NCBI GenBank assembly: GCA_943367595.1
Contig: CALRJS020000011.1
Coordinates: 1-64,000, forward strand
Direction of reading: 5' to 3'
Length of the DNA stretch: 64,000 nucleotides
Source: MW101C3 sp943367595
Lineage (GTDB): Bacteria; Cyanobacteriota; Cyanobacteriia; PCC-6307; Cyanobiaceae
Shown here: one piece after another, positions 7,642 through 16,408 of the stretch
Layout: each line of letters starts with the position of its first letter
How positions within the stretch are numbered: position 1 is the first letter of the stretch
Made by a program: the position numbers and the translations under genes
Notes under the pieces: model-generated
Told to the model about the DNA's origin: nothing
Databases searched by the model: none
The model's input: the letters and a program-made list of their open reading frames with translations, nothing else

Positions 7642-9138
7642 GTGTCTTCTGTCTCTCCGATCCGTGCGTCCGCCCCGGCCTCAAGCTCCCCCCAGCCTGC
7701 GGCGCTGGGAGCGGGGGCCGGCGAGGCTTCGACCCCGCGGGAGGTGGACGTGCTGGTGGTAGGTGGCGGGGTGTGCGGCACGGCCCTGCTCTTCGAACTC
7801 GCCCGCTACACCGACCTGCCCCAGCTGGCGCTGATCGAGCGCTATGAGCAGCTGGCCCAGGTGAACTCGAAGGCCACCAGCAACAGCCAGACGATCCACT
7901 GCGGCGACATCGAGACCAACTACACCCTGGAGAAGGCGCTGCGGGTGAAGCGCACCGCCGAGATGGTCGTGCGCTTCGGCGACCTGCTGGAGGACGAGGA
8001 GCGTGAGCGCTGCCTGTTCCGCACTCCGAAGATGGTGCTGGGGGTGGGCGAGCGGGAGTGCGCCAGCCTGCGCCAGCGCTTCGAACTGTTTTCGCCCCAC
8101 TTTCCAGCGATGCAACTGCTGGAGAAAGAGGACATCGCCGCCTGGGAGCCGGCGGTGGCACTGGTGAATGGAACGCCCCGCAGCGAGGAGCTGGTGGCGA
8201 TCGGCATCCGCCAGGCCACCACCGCCGTCGACTACGAAGCGCTCTCCGCCGCGTTCGTGCGCCAGGCCCACGGCGCCGTGGTGGGAAGCGAGCGCAGCAT
8301 CGACCTGGCCCTGGGCACTTGCGTGGAGACGATCACCCCCGAGGGCGACACGTTTCTGGTGGAGACGCACAGCAAGGCTGCGGGCCGCCAGCTCTGGCGG
8401 GCGCAGCACGTGGTGGTCAATGCCGGCGCCCACAGCCTGCTGATGGCCCAGCGCATGGGCCACGGGCTGCGCTACTCCTGCCTGCCGGTGGCTGGCAGCT
8501 TCTACTTCACCCCCGAGCTGTTGAACGGCAAGGTCTACACGGTGCAGAACGACAAGCTGCCCTTCGCCGCCCTGCACGGCGATCCCGACGTGGGAGCTCC
8601 CGGCCAGACGCGCTTCGGCCCCACCGCGCTGCTGCTGCCCCTGCTTGAGCGCTACCGGCTCGCTTCGTTCTTCGAGTTCCTTGAGGTGCTCAGGCTCGAT
8701 CTGGCCGTGCTGGCGGTGCTGTGGCAGCTGCTCGGCAACAACGACATCCGTACCTACATCGTGCGCAACCTGCTGTTCGAAGTGCCCTGGCTGCGGCGAC
8801 GGCTGTTTCTGCGCGATGTGCGCAAGATCGTTCCCGGCATGGCGCTCAACGACCTGAGCTTCGCCAAAGGCTATGGCGGGGTGCGCCCCCAGCTGATCGA
8901 CAAGCAGGACCGCAAGCTGATGCTCGGAGAGGTGAGGATCGAAGCCATCCCCGGGCTCGTGTTCAACGTGACCCCATCGCCGGGCGGCACCTGCTGCCTG
9001 GGGGTGGCAGCACTGGATCTCGAGGCGATCGTGGCGCGCAGCGGCTGCCGCTTTGCCCGCGACCGTTTCGAGGCCGAGCTCTACGGCAAAGACGCGGGCG
9101 AGGCTTCGGCCAACTGCCCGCAGTCGCTGGCGGCCTGA
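7642..9138 (+). CDS. mqo: Malate:quinone oxidoreductase (Mqo-type FAD enzyme)
   Basis: Mqo oxidises malate to oxaloacetate at the membrane and passes electrons to quinone. The FAD-binding strand VLVVGGGVCGTALLFELARY is near residue 37, followed by NSKATSNSQTIHCGDIETNYTLEKA, which is highly characteristic of Mqo. Later blocks MVLGVGERE, SCLPVAGSFYFTPELLNGKVYTVQ and the C-terminal TPSPGGTCCLGVA fit the family. The GTG at 7642 gives 498 residues with a short Ala/Ser-rich leader; the frame is open further upstream but without similarity. The last 58 bases overlap the convergent cobM gene. Confidence 0.88.
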   Translation: MSSVSPIRASAPASSSPQPAALGAGAGEASTPREVDVLVVGGGVCGTALLFELARYTDLPQLALIERYEQLAQVNSKATSNSQTIHCGDIETNYTLEKALRVKRTAEMVVRFGDLLEDEERERCLFRTPKMVLGVGERECASLRQRFELFSPHFPAMQLLEKEDIAAWEPAVALVNGTPRSEELVAIGIRQATTAVDYEALSAAFVRQAHGAVVGSERSIDLALGTCVETITPEGDTFLVETHSKAAGRQLWRAQHVVVNAGAHSLLMAQRMGHGLRYSCLPVAGSFYFTPELLNGKVYTVQNDKLPFAALHGDPDVGAPGQTRFGPTALLLPLLERYRLASFFEFLEVLRLDLAVLAVLWQLLGNNDIRTYIVRNLLFEVPWLRRRLFLRDVRKIVPGMALNDLSFAKGYGGVRPQLIDKQDRKLMLGEVRIEAIPGLVFNVTPSPGGTCCLGVAALDLEAIVARSGCRFARDRFEAELYGKDAGEASANCPQSLAA

Positions 9139-9974
9139 TCGACAGGCAGCCCCTTGCCGCCGGGGCGGAACAGATGGCTGTGGGCGGAGGAGTACAGGCG
9201 TGAGCGGGCCTGCTGGGGGGCGTCGAGGGCGGGGCTGACCACGTAAAGGGTGGTGCGGATCAGCTGCCGCTGGCGGCTCGTTTCCGCCATCTGGCTCAGA
9301 GGCACCACGGTGATCCACTGGTCGGGCCAGCTGACGCGGTAGCCGATCGCCACAGGTGTGTCGGCGGGGTAATGCGCCAGCAGCACCTCCTGCACCTCCT
9401 CCACGTGGCGTGCACTGAGATAGAGGCAAAGGGAGGCTCCCAGGGCCGCTAGGCGCTCCAGGGATTCCTTCTCCGGCACGCCGGTGCGTCCGGAAGCCCG
9501 GCTGAGCACGATCGTCTGCACCAGGCCAGGGATGGTGAGCTCAGCCTGCAGCGCTGCTGCCGTGGCCTGATAGGCACTGAGACCCGGAACCACCTCCACC
9601 GCCAGGCCCGCCTCGCTGAGCCGGCTGACCTGCTCCGCCAGCGCGCCATAGAGGCAGGGGTCACCGTCGTGGAGGCGCACCACCCGCTTGCCAGCGCGGG
9701 CCCGCTCGATCAGCACCTCCAGCACCTGCTCAAGGGTGAGGGTGCTGGTGCGGATCCGCTCAGCGCTCGCCGGGGCCAGGGCAGCGATCTGGGGCGACAC
9801 AAGCGAGTCGGTCCAGACGAGCACCTCGGCCGCCTCGATGGCACGGGCCGCCCGCATGGTGAGCAGATCAGGAGCTCCGGGCCCTGCCCCCACGATGGTG
9901 ACCGCCGCTGGTTCCGGCGGTGGTTCTGGCGGAGGTGGAGGAGTGGCTTCCGGCTGGCTGGGGGAGGTGATCAA
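9081..9974 (-). CDS. cobM: Precorrin-4 C11-methyltransferase (cobalamin synthesis)
   Basis: CobM/CbiF methylates C-11 of the corrin precursor using S-adenosylmethionine. The SAM-dependent tetrapyrrole methylase core starts VTIVGAGPGAPDLLT (about residue 25) and continues with LHDGDPCLYGALAEQ and VEVVPGLSAYQATAAAL. The N-terminus has a 20-residue proline/glutamate-rich leader. The C-terminus extends beyond the usual SHLF end by about 25 residues, and those residues are encoded in the 58 bases that overlap the end of mqo on the other strand. The start overlaps the stop of lgt by four bases (ATGA), so the two are probably co-translated. Confidence 0.9.
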   Translation of the reverse strand: MITSPSQPEATPPPPPEPPPEPAAVTIVGAGPGAPDLLTMRAARAIEAAEVLVWTDSLVSPQIAALAPASAERIRTSTLTLEQVLEVLIERARAGKRVVRLHDGDPCLYGALAEQVSRLSEAGLAVEVVPGLSAYQATAAALQAELTIPGLVQTIVLSRASGRTGVPEKESLERLAALGASLCLYLSARHVEEVQEVLLAHYPADTPVAIGYRVSWPDQWITVVPLSQMAETSRQRQLIRTTLYVVSPALDAPQQARSRLYSSAHSHLFRPGGKGLPVDQAASDCGQLAEASPASLP

Positions 9975-10867
9975 GGGTTGGTTCCCTGGGAAGGTTCACT
10001 GGGGCCGGGCTCGCTCTGAAGGCGACGGGCACCGCGGTAGAAACAGATCAGGCCGATCGATCCGGCCGCGATCAGCAGCAGGCTCATCAGCTGCGCCATG
10101 CGCAGCCCGCCTTCGCAGAAGGGCGGGGTGGAGAACAGGCAGAGCGGATCGATGCGCAGTCCTTCGATCCAGAAGCGGCCCAGGCTGTAGCTGATCAGGT
10201 AGATGCAGCTGAGCGCCCCGGCAGGCAGTGTGATGCGGCCCCGCGAGCCAAGCCGGAACAAGGTGAGCAGCAACGCCACCACCGCCAGGTTCCAGAGCGA
10301 TTCGTAGAGGAAGGTGGGGTGAAAGAACTGCTCGTCGACGAAGGCGGCCGGCCGGTTCACCACTGGAATGAACAGCCGCCAGGGGAGGTCGGTGGGCAGG
10401 CCGAAGGCTTCGGAGTTGAAGAAGTTTCCCCAGCGGCCGATCGCCTGGCCCAGGGCCACCGAGGGAACGAGCACATCGAGCAGATTCCAGAAGGCAAGCT
10501 TGCGCCAGCGGCAGTAGACCACCACCGCCAGAGAGCCGCCGATCAGGGCGCCATGGATGGCGATGCCCCCCTGCCAGATGGCCAGGGCGTCCAGCCAGTT
10601 GAGCTGATACTGGCGCCACTCCAGCGCCACGTAATAGAGGCGGGCACCGAGCACTGCAGCCAGCACCAGAATCGGCAGGAGGTCGGCGATCATGGCCGGC
10701 TCGATGCCTCGCCGCCGGCCCAGCCTGGTGGAGAGCATCAGGCCGAGCAGCACCGCCACGGCGATCAGCAGGCCATACCAGCGCAGGGAGAAAGGCCCCA
10801 GCTGGAACAGCAGGGGCCCGGGTGAAGTGAACATCGCCGCCGGCAGGGCTAGGGGAAGAAGCGCCAA
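9971..10867 (-). CDS. lgt: Prolipoprotein diacylglyceryl transferase
   Basis: Lgt transfers diacylglycerol from phosphatidylglycerol to the lipobox cysteine of prolipoproteins in the cytoplasmic membrane. The protein has about seven hydrophobic segments and the family signature GRWGNFFNSEAFG, preceded by GGIAIHGALIGG, where the usual HGG reads HGA. The C-terminus has the expected FWIEGLR block. It is 298 residues from 10867; the ATG at 10834 (MFTSPGPLLFQLG) is closer to the usual start. It lies downstream of petA on the same strand with a 30-base gap and overlaps cobM by ATGA. Confidence 0.92.
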   Translation of the reverse strand: MALLPLALPAAMFTSPGPLLFQLGPFSLRWYGLLIAVAVLLGLMLSTRLGRRRGIEPAMIADLLPILVLAAVLGARLYYVALEWRQYQLNWLDALAIWQGGIAIHGALIGGSLAVVVYCRWRKLAFWNLLDVLVPSVALGQAIGRWGNFFNSEAFGLPTDLPWRLFIPVVNRPAAFVDEQFFHPTFLYESLWNLAVVALLLTLFRLGSRGRITLPAGALSCIYLISYSLGRFWIEGLRIDPLCLFSTPPFCEGGLRMAQLMSLLLIAAGSIGLICFYRGARRLQSEPGPSEPSQGTNP

Positions 10868-10897
10868 GAGAAACGGCTCAGCAGATGGGAGTCAGCC

Positions 10898-11830
10898 TCA
10901 GATGCCTTCGGCAGCCTGGACTTTCTCCACTTGCTTCTTCTTCAGCACCAGCATGATCTGGGCGAAAGCAACGGCGGCGAAGAAAGCGAGCATGCCGTAG
11001 ATGCGCACAGGGTTCTGCAGCACGATCTCGGAATCCAGCTGACCGAATCCGCCCACGTTCGGATCTTCCGAAAGGGGTCCGTTGAGCACCACGGCATCGC
11101 CGACCGCCACGGCCAGGGCAGGGCCAGCCGGAACGGTTTCACTCACGGTGGTGCCGTCGGCGGTGCGGATCTCCACGACACTGGCGCCGTTCTCACCGGC
11201 CGAGATGGCACTCACGGTGCCGGCGGCAGGAGCGGTGAAAACGCCGTTGTTGCTCTTCTCACCGGTGGGGTACACCTGACCACGGCCCCGGTTGCCACCC
11301 ACGTGCACCGAATACTTACCGAAGTGGATGGCGCTGTCGGTGGCGGGATCGGGGGAGAGGATCGGGAAGACGATCTCCTGGTGCTGATCACCCGGCAGGG
11401 GGCCCACCAGCAGGATGTTGGGCTTGTCGTCGCTGTACTGGGTCACGTAGACCCCGGCGGTTTCCTCTTTCAGCTCATCGCTGAGACGATCAGCCGGAGC
11501 AAGGGTGAAGCCATCGGGGAGCATGAGCACCGCACCCACGTTGAGGCCCGTACGGCTGCCATCGGCGGCCACCTGCTGAACGCTGGTGTCGTAGGGGATC
11601 TTCACCACCGCCTTGAACACGGTGTCAGGCATCACAGCCTGGGGCACTTCCACCTGGGTGGGCAGCTTGGCGAGGTGGCAGTTGGCACAGACGAGCTTGC
11701 CGGTGGCTTCGCGGGGGCTCTCGTAGTTCTGCTGGGCCCAGAAGGGGTAGGCCCAGGAGGCAGCCGGCGCCAGGAAGATGGCGGCCGAGGCCAGGACGGT
11801 GGAGAGCAGCAGGGAAAGGGTGCGGCGCAT
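10898..11830 (-). CDS. petA: Apocytochrome f of the cytochrome b6f complex
   Basis: Cytochrome f carries electrons from the Rieske protein to plastocyanin or cytochrome c6 on the lumen side. The start at 11830 gives a signal peptide ending ASWA, followed by mature YPFWAQQNYESP, whose N-terminal tyrosine is an axial haem ligand. The haem site VCANCH follows near residue 49. Near the C-terminus a single membrane anchor (YGMLAFFAAVAFAQIMLVLKKKQ) precedes the short stromal tail. The length of 310 residues is normal. A longer start at 11884 would add residues before the signal peptide and overlap petC. It is the second gene of petC-petA. Confidence 0.97.
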   Translation of the reverse strand: MRRTLSLLLSTVLASAAIFLAPAASWAYPFWAQQNYESPREATGKLVCANCHLAKLPTQVEVPQAVMPDTVFKAVVKIPYDTSVQQVAADGSRTGLNVGAVLMLPDGFTLAPADRLSDELKEETAGVYVTQYSDDKPNILLVGPLPGDQHQEIVFPILSPDPATDSAIHFGKYSVHVGGNRGRGQVYPTGEKSNNGVFTAPAAGTVSAISAGENGASVVEIRTADGTTVSETVPAGPALAVAVGDAVVLNGPLSEDPNVGGFGQLDSEIVLQNPVRIYGMLAFFAAVAFAQIMLVLKKKQVEKVQAAEGI

Positions 11831-11874
11831 GGGGTGGGCGGACGGGCGACGGGAGGAAATGGACGGTCGGACGA

Positions 11875-12411
11875 TCAGGCCCACCAGGGCTTTTCACCGG
11901 TGCGGAAATCGGTGTCGGTCCATGTGCTCAGGAAAACGTTGTCGCTGTCGACGGAGACGTTGGCCAGGGCGAGCGACAACGGCGCAGGGCCGCGCACCAC
12001 TTTGCCGGTGGGGTCGTACTGGCTCCCGTGGCAGGGGCAGATGAATTTGTTGGCACCGCTGTTCCAGGGCACCACGCAACCCAGGTGGGTGCAGATGGCG
12101 TTGATGCCATAGCTGCCGATGGCGTCGGGTCCTTCCACCAGCAGGTAGGTGGGGTCCCCTTTCAGGCCCTGCACGAGGCTGCGGTCACCCTCCTTGTGGG
12201 TGCTGAGCCAGCCAGAGGCGGTGACGTTGTTGCCCAGTTCATCCTTGGCGGTGGTGCCACCGCCACCACCGGCGGGCCGGGGGGGAATGAAGTAGCGGGC
12301 GACGGGGTAGAGGGCACCCAGGGCGACGCCAGTGACGGAGCCGAAAGTCAGCAGATTCATGAACTGACGACGGCCCATTCCGGGCACATCGCTCACTGGG
12401 ATCTGGGTCAT
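11875..12411 (-). CDS. petC: Rieske iron-sulfur subunit of cytochrome b6f
   Basis: PetC takes electrons from plastoquinol through its 2Fe-2S cluster. The 178-residue protein starts MTQIPVSDVPGMGRRQFMN, with a twin-arginine-like RR before the single membrane helix and a flexible glycine-rich hinge (PAGGGGG). The cluster ligands lie in CTHLGC and CPCHGS, with the conserved GPAPLSLAL following. The start at 12411 was chosen because upstream codons of the same open frame have no family similarity. It is 44 bases upstream of petA and divergent from the DUF3067 gene. Confidence 0.97.
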   Translation of the reverse strand: MTQIPVSDVPGMGRRQFMNLLTFGSVTGVALGALYPVARYFIPPRPAGGGGGTTAKDELGNNVTASGWLSTHKEGDRSLVQGLKGDPTYLLVEGPDAIGSYGINAICTHLGCVVPWNSGANKFICPCHGSQYDPTGKVVRGPAPLSLALANVSVDSDNVFLSTWTDTDFRTGEKPWWA

Positions 12412-12448
12412 ACGGAACGTTCCTGGGTGCCGAAGCAACGAGGCGCCC

Positions 12449-12454
12449 ATTATG
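12449..12454 (-). promoter_or_regulatory. Possible -10 box for petC-petA
   Basis: On the minus strand CATAAT lies 38 bases before the petC start codon, in the 99-base gap between petC and the divergent DUF3067 gene. It differs from TATAAT at one base. No clear -35 hexamer is seen at the usual spacing, so this is only a suggestion. Confidence 0.3.
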
Positions 12455-12510
12455 GACGTTGCCCTGGCCGTCACGTTTTGCCAGGCCGCGGCTTGCGCCT
12501 GCGGCGCAAC

Positions 12511-12912
12511 ATGCTGTTGTGGAGTTTCCTCTCCCTCGCCGCCGTGTCCCTGCCTGATCCGGCTGCTGAGCCCGGCTCCAGCGGTCGCTTCGCCCCCCTC
12601 CGGCTCGATGAAGTGCTGCAGGTGCTGCGTCAGCGCTGGCACGCCTCCTACGACCTCCAGCTGGTGCAGCGGCGCGGCCGCCTCTACCTGCAGGTGATGT
12701 GGGCCTACCTGGAGCAGCAGTCCTTTCCGCTCGATGCCGAGGGCTATGAGGCCAAGCTGGAGGAGCTGATCGAGCTGCTCAACGGCCTTGGGGTGGCCGA
12801 TCAGGTGCGCCAGTGGCTCACCACCACCCGCGACAAACCCCGGCTGGGGCGGGCGATGAGCCTCACCCTGGAGCCGGGCGAAGGCGGGCGCACCAGTGAA
12901 TTCCTGCTCTGA
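12511..12912 (+). CDS. DUF3067 family protein (conserved in phototrophs)
   Basis: The protein is 133 residues long. The core DEVLQVLRQRWHASYDLQLVQRRGRLYLQVMWAYLEQQSFPLDAEGY matches the DUF3067 family of cyanobacteria and plastids, often found beside petC as here. No catalytic motif is visible, and the fold is probably mixed alpha/beta. A role in b6f biogenesis would be an inference from neighbourhood only. The start at 12511 gives a hydrophobic first 14 residues that do not belong to the conserved core, so translation may begin slightly downstream. Confidence 0.75.
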   Translation: MLLWSFLSLAAVSLPDPAAEPGSSGRFAPLRLDEVLQVLRQRWHASYDLQLVQRRGRLYLQVMWAYLEQQSFPLDAEGYEAKLEELIELLNGLGVADQVRQWLTTTRDKPRLGRAMSLTLEPGEGGRTSEFLL

Positions 12913-12920
12913 AGCTGGCC

Positions 12921-13709
12921 TCAGCCGCCGCTGGCCGCAGGCCGGAGCCGCTCGGTGAGGGCCACCAGGCCCACACCCACCAGGAACAGGGCCGTGATCG
13001 AGCCGGTGAGCAGCAGCATCGTGACCGGGTCGGTGGAAGGCGTGAGCACGGCGCCGGCCAGGGCCGCCACCAGCACCACCCAGCGCCAGGCCTTCAGCAT
13101 GGCGTCGGAGCGGATCAGGCCGAAGGCACCCAGCAGCAGCTGCAGCACGGGCAGCTGAAAGGCCAGGCCCGTGGCCACCATCAGCAGCAGCACGAAATCG
13201 AGGTAGCGCTCGATCGACCAGATCGGCTCGACCACATCCGCGCCGTAGCTGACCAGGAACCGCAGCGCCGCCGGCACCAGTGCCCACCAGGCGAAGGCAA
13301 GCCCTGCGGCGAACAGCACCGCCGACCCCGCCACGGCCGGCGCAACCAGTTGCCGCTCGCGCCGCGTGAGCCCCGGCAGCACGAAGGCCAGCGCCTCGTA
13401 GAGCACGTAGGGCAGCGCCAGCGTGAGGCCGGCATAGCCGGCCACCTTGATCGACACGAACAGGAATTCACCCGGGGCGAGCTGCAGAAAGCGCATGCCC
13501 ACGGCGGGCAGTTCCAGCAGCCGCACGAGCGGCTTCACCAGCAGCAGACAGCCGCCGGCCGCCACCACCACCGCCAGCAGGCTGCGCAGCACCCGCCGCC
13601 GCAGCTCCTCGAGGTGGTCCACGAGGCTCATCTCCACCTCGGCGGGAAACTCATCCGCCGGTGGCACCCGGATGGGTGGGGGAGGTGCGGGGAGGGGGGA
13701 GTCGCTCAT
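12921..13709 (-). CDS. tatC: Sec-independent (twin-arginine) translocase subunit TatC
   Basis: TatC binds twin-arginine signal peptides and exports folded proteins, in cyanobacteria including the Rieske protein encoded nearby. The family signature MSLVDHLEELRRRVLRSL is at about residues 25-42, preceded by a proline-rich tail, and six hydrophobic helices follow. The conserved FLFVSIKVAGYAGLTLALPYVLYEALAFVLPGL segment is present. The length is 262 residues from the ATG at 13709, which overlaps the stop of the NFACT gene by four bases (ATGA), indicating an operon. Confidence 0.95.
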   Translation of the reverse strand: MSDSPLPAPPPPIRVPPADEFPAEVEMSLVDHLEELRRRVLRSLLAVVVAAGGCLLLVKPLVRLLELPAVGMRFLQLAPGEFLFVSIKVAGYAGLTLALPYVLYEALAFVLPGLTRRERQLVAPAVAGSAVLFAAGLAFAWWALVPAALRFLVSYGADVVEPIWSIERYLDFVLLLMVATGLAFQLPVLQLLLGAFGLIRSDAMLKAWRWVVLVAALAGAVLTPSTDPVTMLLLTGSITALFLVGVGLVALTERLRPAASGG

Positions 13710-15418
13710 GGCGCAGGCGTTGGAGCTGAGCCTAAGGAGCGGCTGCACAGGGTGGCGCCGCGACCGGGATCGCCCCAGACCACCTCGCCACCCCGGTGGC
13801 GCACGGTGCCGGGTCCGGCTCCGGCAATGCGCTGCAGTTGGTCGCTGGGCACCATCACCACGGGCACACGGGCATTGCCGCGGGCACGGCTGAAGCGGGC
13901 GGCCAGATCGGCCGCCGCCTGACGGTCGGCGTCGGTGGCGGGAGCTTCGGAGCTCTTGAGCATCACGTGGCTGCCCGGGCACTCCTGGGCATGGAACCAG
14001 AGATCACCGCGCCGCGCCTGCCGCAGGCTGATCCATTCGTTCTGGCGATGGTTGCGGCCCACCTGCACCCGCAGCCCTCCAGCGGTGAGGAACTCCAGCG
14101 GTTGGCACGGCAGGGGCTGCCGCCGGGCGCGCGCCTTGCTGCGTCCTTTGTCCCGCTCCCGGCCGCCGACGCTGAGCAGTTCCTCCACGTCGTCTTCGAG
14201 GGCGGCGAGATCCTCCAGCGCCCCGCGCAGGGCGCGGGGGGTGGTCTCCTCGGGCCGGTGCAGCTCCAGGAAGGCCAGGCTGGCCTCAATCCGCTCCAGC
14301 TGCTTGTCGTGGCGCTCCAGCAGGGTGGTGATCACGGCGGAAGAGCGCTGCAGACGGCGCGCCTTCTTATAGAGAGCCTGTGCCTCAGCCACCTGCTCGC
14401 GGCTGGGGTCAGCCAGGCAGAGCAGGGCATCCGCCTGCCGCCGCAGCTGGTCGCAGCCGGCGGCCTGCTCCAGCAACGCCTGCTGCTCGGCCCGCTGGGC
14501 ACTCTGGCGATCCCGGGCCGTGAACAGGCGCCGCTGCAGCTGATCGTGGCGCAGCTGGAAGGCCTGGGCTGTGAGCTGCCGGTCGTAGAGCTGCGCCAGC
14601 GGGCGCCCCACCGGGCCGACCAGCTCGGCGCCCCAGCAGCGGTAGGCGGTGGCTCCACCGGTGACAAAGCCAAAGCGGTCTGCCGCCAGGTCGCCCAGCC
14701 ACTGCTGCCAGGCCGACCAGAGGTCACTCCACTGCGACTCGCTGAGCTGCTCCACCGGCAACGTCAGCAGCGCCGCGGATGTGTCCGGATGATCGCCGGC
14801 CAACTGCAGGGCCAGGGCCGGGCTGATCCCCTGGTAGCTCTGCAGCAGTGCCTTGCCCAGCGGCAGCGGCAGGAGCTGCAGGCGGCGGCGCCAGTGCCAC
14901 TGAGCTTCGCCGGCGTCGGGCGGATCGGCCTGCAGGGGCGGCGGCGGGCTGTAGGTGTCGCCGCTGGCAATCGGCCGCAGCCGGGATTCGTTCGGCTTCA
15001 CCTGGCGGCCCAGGGCCACCACCCGGCGCTGGCCATCCAGGAGGAAGAGGTTGCTGTGGCGGCCCATCAGCTCCACCACCAGCGTGCGGCAGATCGCTTC
15101 GCCGGGGCGGGGGGCAAAGCCAAGCTCCACCACCCGTTCCCAGCCGTGCTGATCGATCGCCACCAGCGCCAGGCCGCCCAGGCCGTGCTGCAGTTGCTGG
15201 GCCAGGGTGCTGCCCTCACCGCGCCGGGCGGGAGGGTCGATCGGCAGCAGGCGCGGCGCATCCGCCCACCAGCTCAGCTCCAGCCAGTGACGACCATCAA
15301 GCGCGCGGAAGCCGAGTTGGAGGCTGTGGGCGGTGGGCTGCTGGGCCTTCTCGAAGCGGCTGGGCAACAGCTGCGGCCGCAGCTCGGCGAGCACCGCCCG
15401 CAAGGTGGTGACGTCCAT
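13706..15418 (-). CDS. rqcH: NFACT family protein (RqcH / Rqc2 homologue)
   Basis: Bacterial NFACT proteins bind obstructed 50S-peptidyl-tRNA complexes and add C-terminal alanine tails for degradation; older records call them fibronectin-binding proteins. The N-terminal NFACT-N domain is recognised by PSRFEKAQQPTAHSLQLG and GRHSNLFLLDGQRRV. A long coiled-coil middle region follows (roughly residues 260-420), then the NFACT-R (DUF814) domain with WISLRQARRGDLWFHAQ and PGSHVMLKS. The start at 15418 (MDVTTLRAVLAELRP) fits the family better than the ATG at 15442. It is co-directional with tatC and divergent from gmk. Confidence 0.85.
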   Translation of the reverse strand: MDVTTLRAVLAELRPQLLPSRFEKAQQPTAHSLQLGFRALDGRHWLELSWWADAPRLLPIDPPARRGEGSTLAQQLQHGLGGLALVAIDQHGWERVVELGFAPRPGEAICRTLVVELMGRHSNLFLLDGQRRVVALGRQVKPNESRLRPIASGDTYSPPPPLQADPPDAGEAQWHWRRRLQLLPLPLGKALLQSYQGISPALALQLAGDHPDTSAALLTLPVEQLSESQWSDLWSAWQQWLGDLAADRFGFVTGGATAYRCWGAELVGPVGRPLAQLYDRQLTAQAFQLRHDQLQRRLFTARDRQSAQRAEQQALLEQAAGCDQLRRQADALLCLADPSREQVAEAQALYKKARRLQRSSAVITTLLERHDKQLERIEASLAFLELHRPEETTPRALRGALEDLAALEDDVEELLSVGGRERDKGRSKARARRQPLPCQPLEFLTAGGLRVQVGRNHRQNEWISLRQARRGDLWFHAQECPGSHVMLKSSEAPATDADRQAAADLAARFSRARGNARVPVVMVPSDQLQRIAGAGPGTVRHRGGEVVWGDPGRGATLCSRSLGSAPTPAP

Positions 15419-15498
15419 GGGTTGGAGCGTCCGGGAGGTCAAGGGAGCCGCGTGGACAGAGAAGCCCCTTACTCTGCTGGCTCACGTGCGAGGGCCCG

Positions 15499-16122
15499 AT
15501 GGCGGAGGCAGCGGCAGTAGCAAAGGCAGTGGCAACGTCAGCAGTGGCAGCGTCAGCAGCGGCGGGCCCGGGGCGACTGACGGTGATCACCGGCCCCAGC
15601 GGCGTGGGCAAGGGCACGCTCGTGGCCGCCCTGCTTCGGCGCCATCCGCAGATCTGGCTGTCCGTGTCCGCCACCACGCGCGCGCCCCGCAGCGGCGAAC
15701 AGGACGGGGAGCACTACTTCTTCATGAGTAGGGAGCAGTTCGAGCAGCAGGTGGCTGCCGAAGGGCTGCTGGAGTGGGCGGAATTCGCCGGCAACCTCTA
15801 CGGCACGCCTCGGGCGCCCGTCAGCGAGCACCTGGCCCAGGGGCAACCGGTGCTGCTGGAAATCGAACTGGAGGGTGCCCGACAGGTGCGGCGCAGCTTC
15901 CCGCAGGGGTTCCAGGTGTTCATCGAACCTCCGTCGCTGGAGGAACTGGAGCGGCGCATCCGCGGCCGCGGCACCGACGACGACAGCGCGATCGAACGGC
16001 GCCTGCGCCGGGCCAGGGAGGAACTGGCCGCCGCCGCTGAGTTCGACGCCGTGGTGGTGAACGGCGACCTGGAGACCGCCATCGGCGAGCTGGAAGCCCT
16101 GCTGCAACTGGCCGGCAACTGA
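15499..16122 (+). CDS. gmk: Guanylate kinase
   Basis: Gmk phosphorylates GMP to GDP. The P-loop GPSGVGKGT is at about residues 32-40, followed by SVSATTRAPRSGEQDGEHYFFMS (GMP-binding) and NLYGTPRAPVSEHLAQGQPVLLEIE. The lid region ERRIRGRGTDDDSAIERRL is present. The enzyme has 207 residues, with an Ala-rich leader of about 22 residues before the usual start; the first ATG of the frame is used. In related picocyanobacteria gmk sits next to psaJ-psaF, as here. Confidence 0.95.
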   Translation: MAEAAAVAKAVATSAVAASAAAGPGRLTVITGPSGVGKGTLVAALLRRHPQIWLSVSATTRAPRSGEQDGEHYFFMSREQFEQQVAAEGLLEWAEFAGNLYGTPRAPVSEHLAQGQPVLLEIELEGARQVRRSFPQGFQVFIEPPSLEELERRIRGRGTDDDSAIERRLRRAREELAAAAEFDAVVVNGDLETAIGELEALLQLAGN

Positions 16123-16134
16123 AGCACCGGCACC

Positions 16135-16190
16135 AGCCACAAAGCGCACCTCACAACGTGCAAGTCACAAACCGCGAGTCACAAAAAAGC
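16135..16190. repeat. Four degenerate 14-base tandem repeats after gmk
   Basis: Consecutive 14-base units begin at 16135, 16149, 16163 and 16177. They share the core TCACAA at the same phase (the first reads CCACAA). The array fills most of the gap between the convergent gmk and psaJ genes and runs into the A-tract of the psaJ terminator. Confidence 0.7.
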
Positions 16191-16205
16191 GGCCTTGACG
16201 GCCGC
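16183..16205 (-). terminator. Rho-independent terminator of psaF-psaJ
   Basis: On the minus strand a perfect 6-base stem (16200-16205 paired with 16189-16194, GCGGCC type) with a 5-base loop is followed by six T residues (16183-16188). It lies 38 bases after the psaJ stop codon. Confidence 0.85.
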
Positions 16206-16242
16206 CTGTGACGTTCGGAGCCTCCAGCTGGAAGCCTGCGGA

Positions 16243-16359
16243 TCAAAGGGGATGGAACAGAAGATCCGGGAAGAAGCGGTTGAACTCGATCATGATTCCG
16301 GCGGTGACGGTGAACCAGATCGCAGCGAAAACAGGGGCTGTGGTGAGGAATTTTTTCAT
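16243..16359 (-). CDS. psaJ: Photosystem I reaction centre subunit IX (PsaJ)
   Basis: This 38-residue single-helix protein reads [20 protein letters not shown]..., with [14 protein letters not shown] at the C-terminus, matching PsaJ along its length. PsaJ sits at the edge of photosystem I, next to PsaF, and binds chlorophyll and carotenoid. It lies 49 bases downstream of psaF and is followed by a strong terminator, so psaF-psaJ is a two-gene transcription unit. Confidence 0.97.
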
Positions 16360-16408
16360 GGGCGTGCTCCGGCTGGAGAACAGAGGGGTGAGGCGACTGA
16401 AGCGAGAT

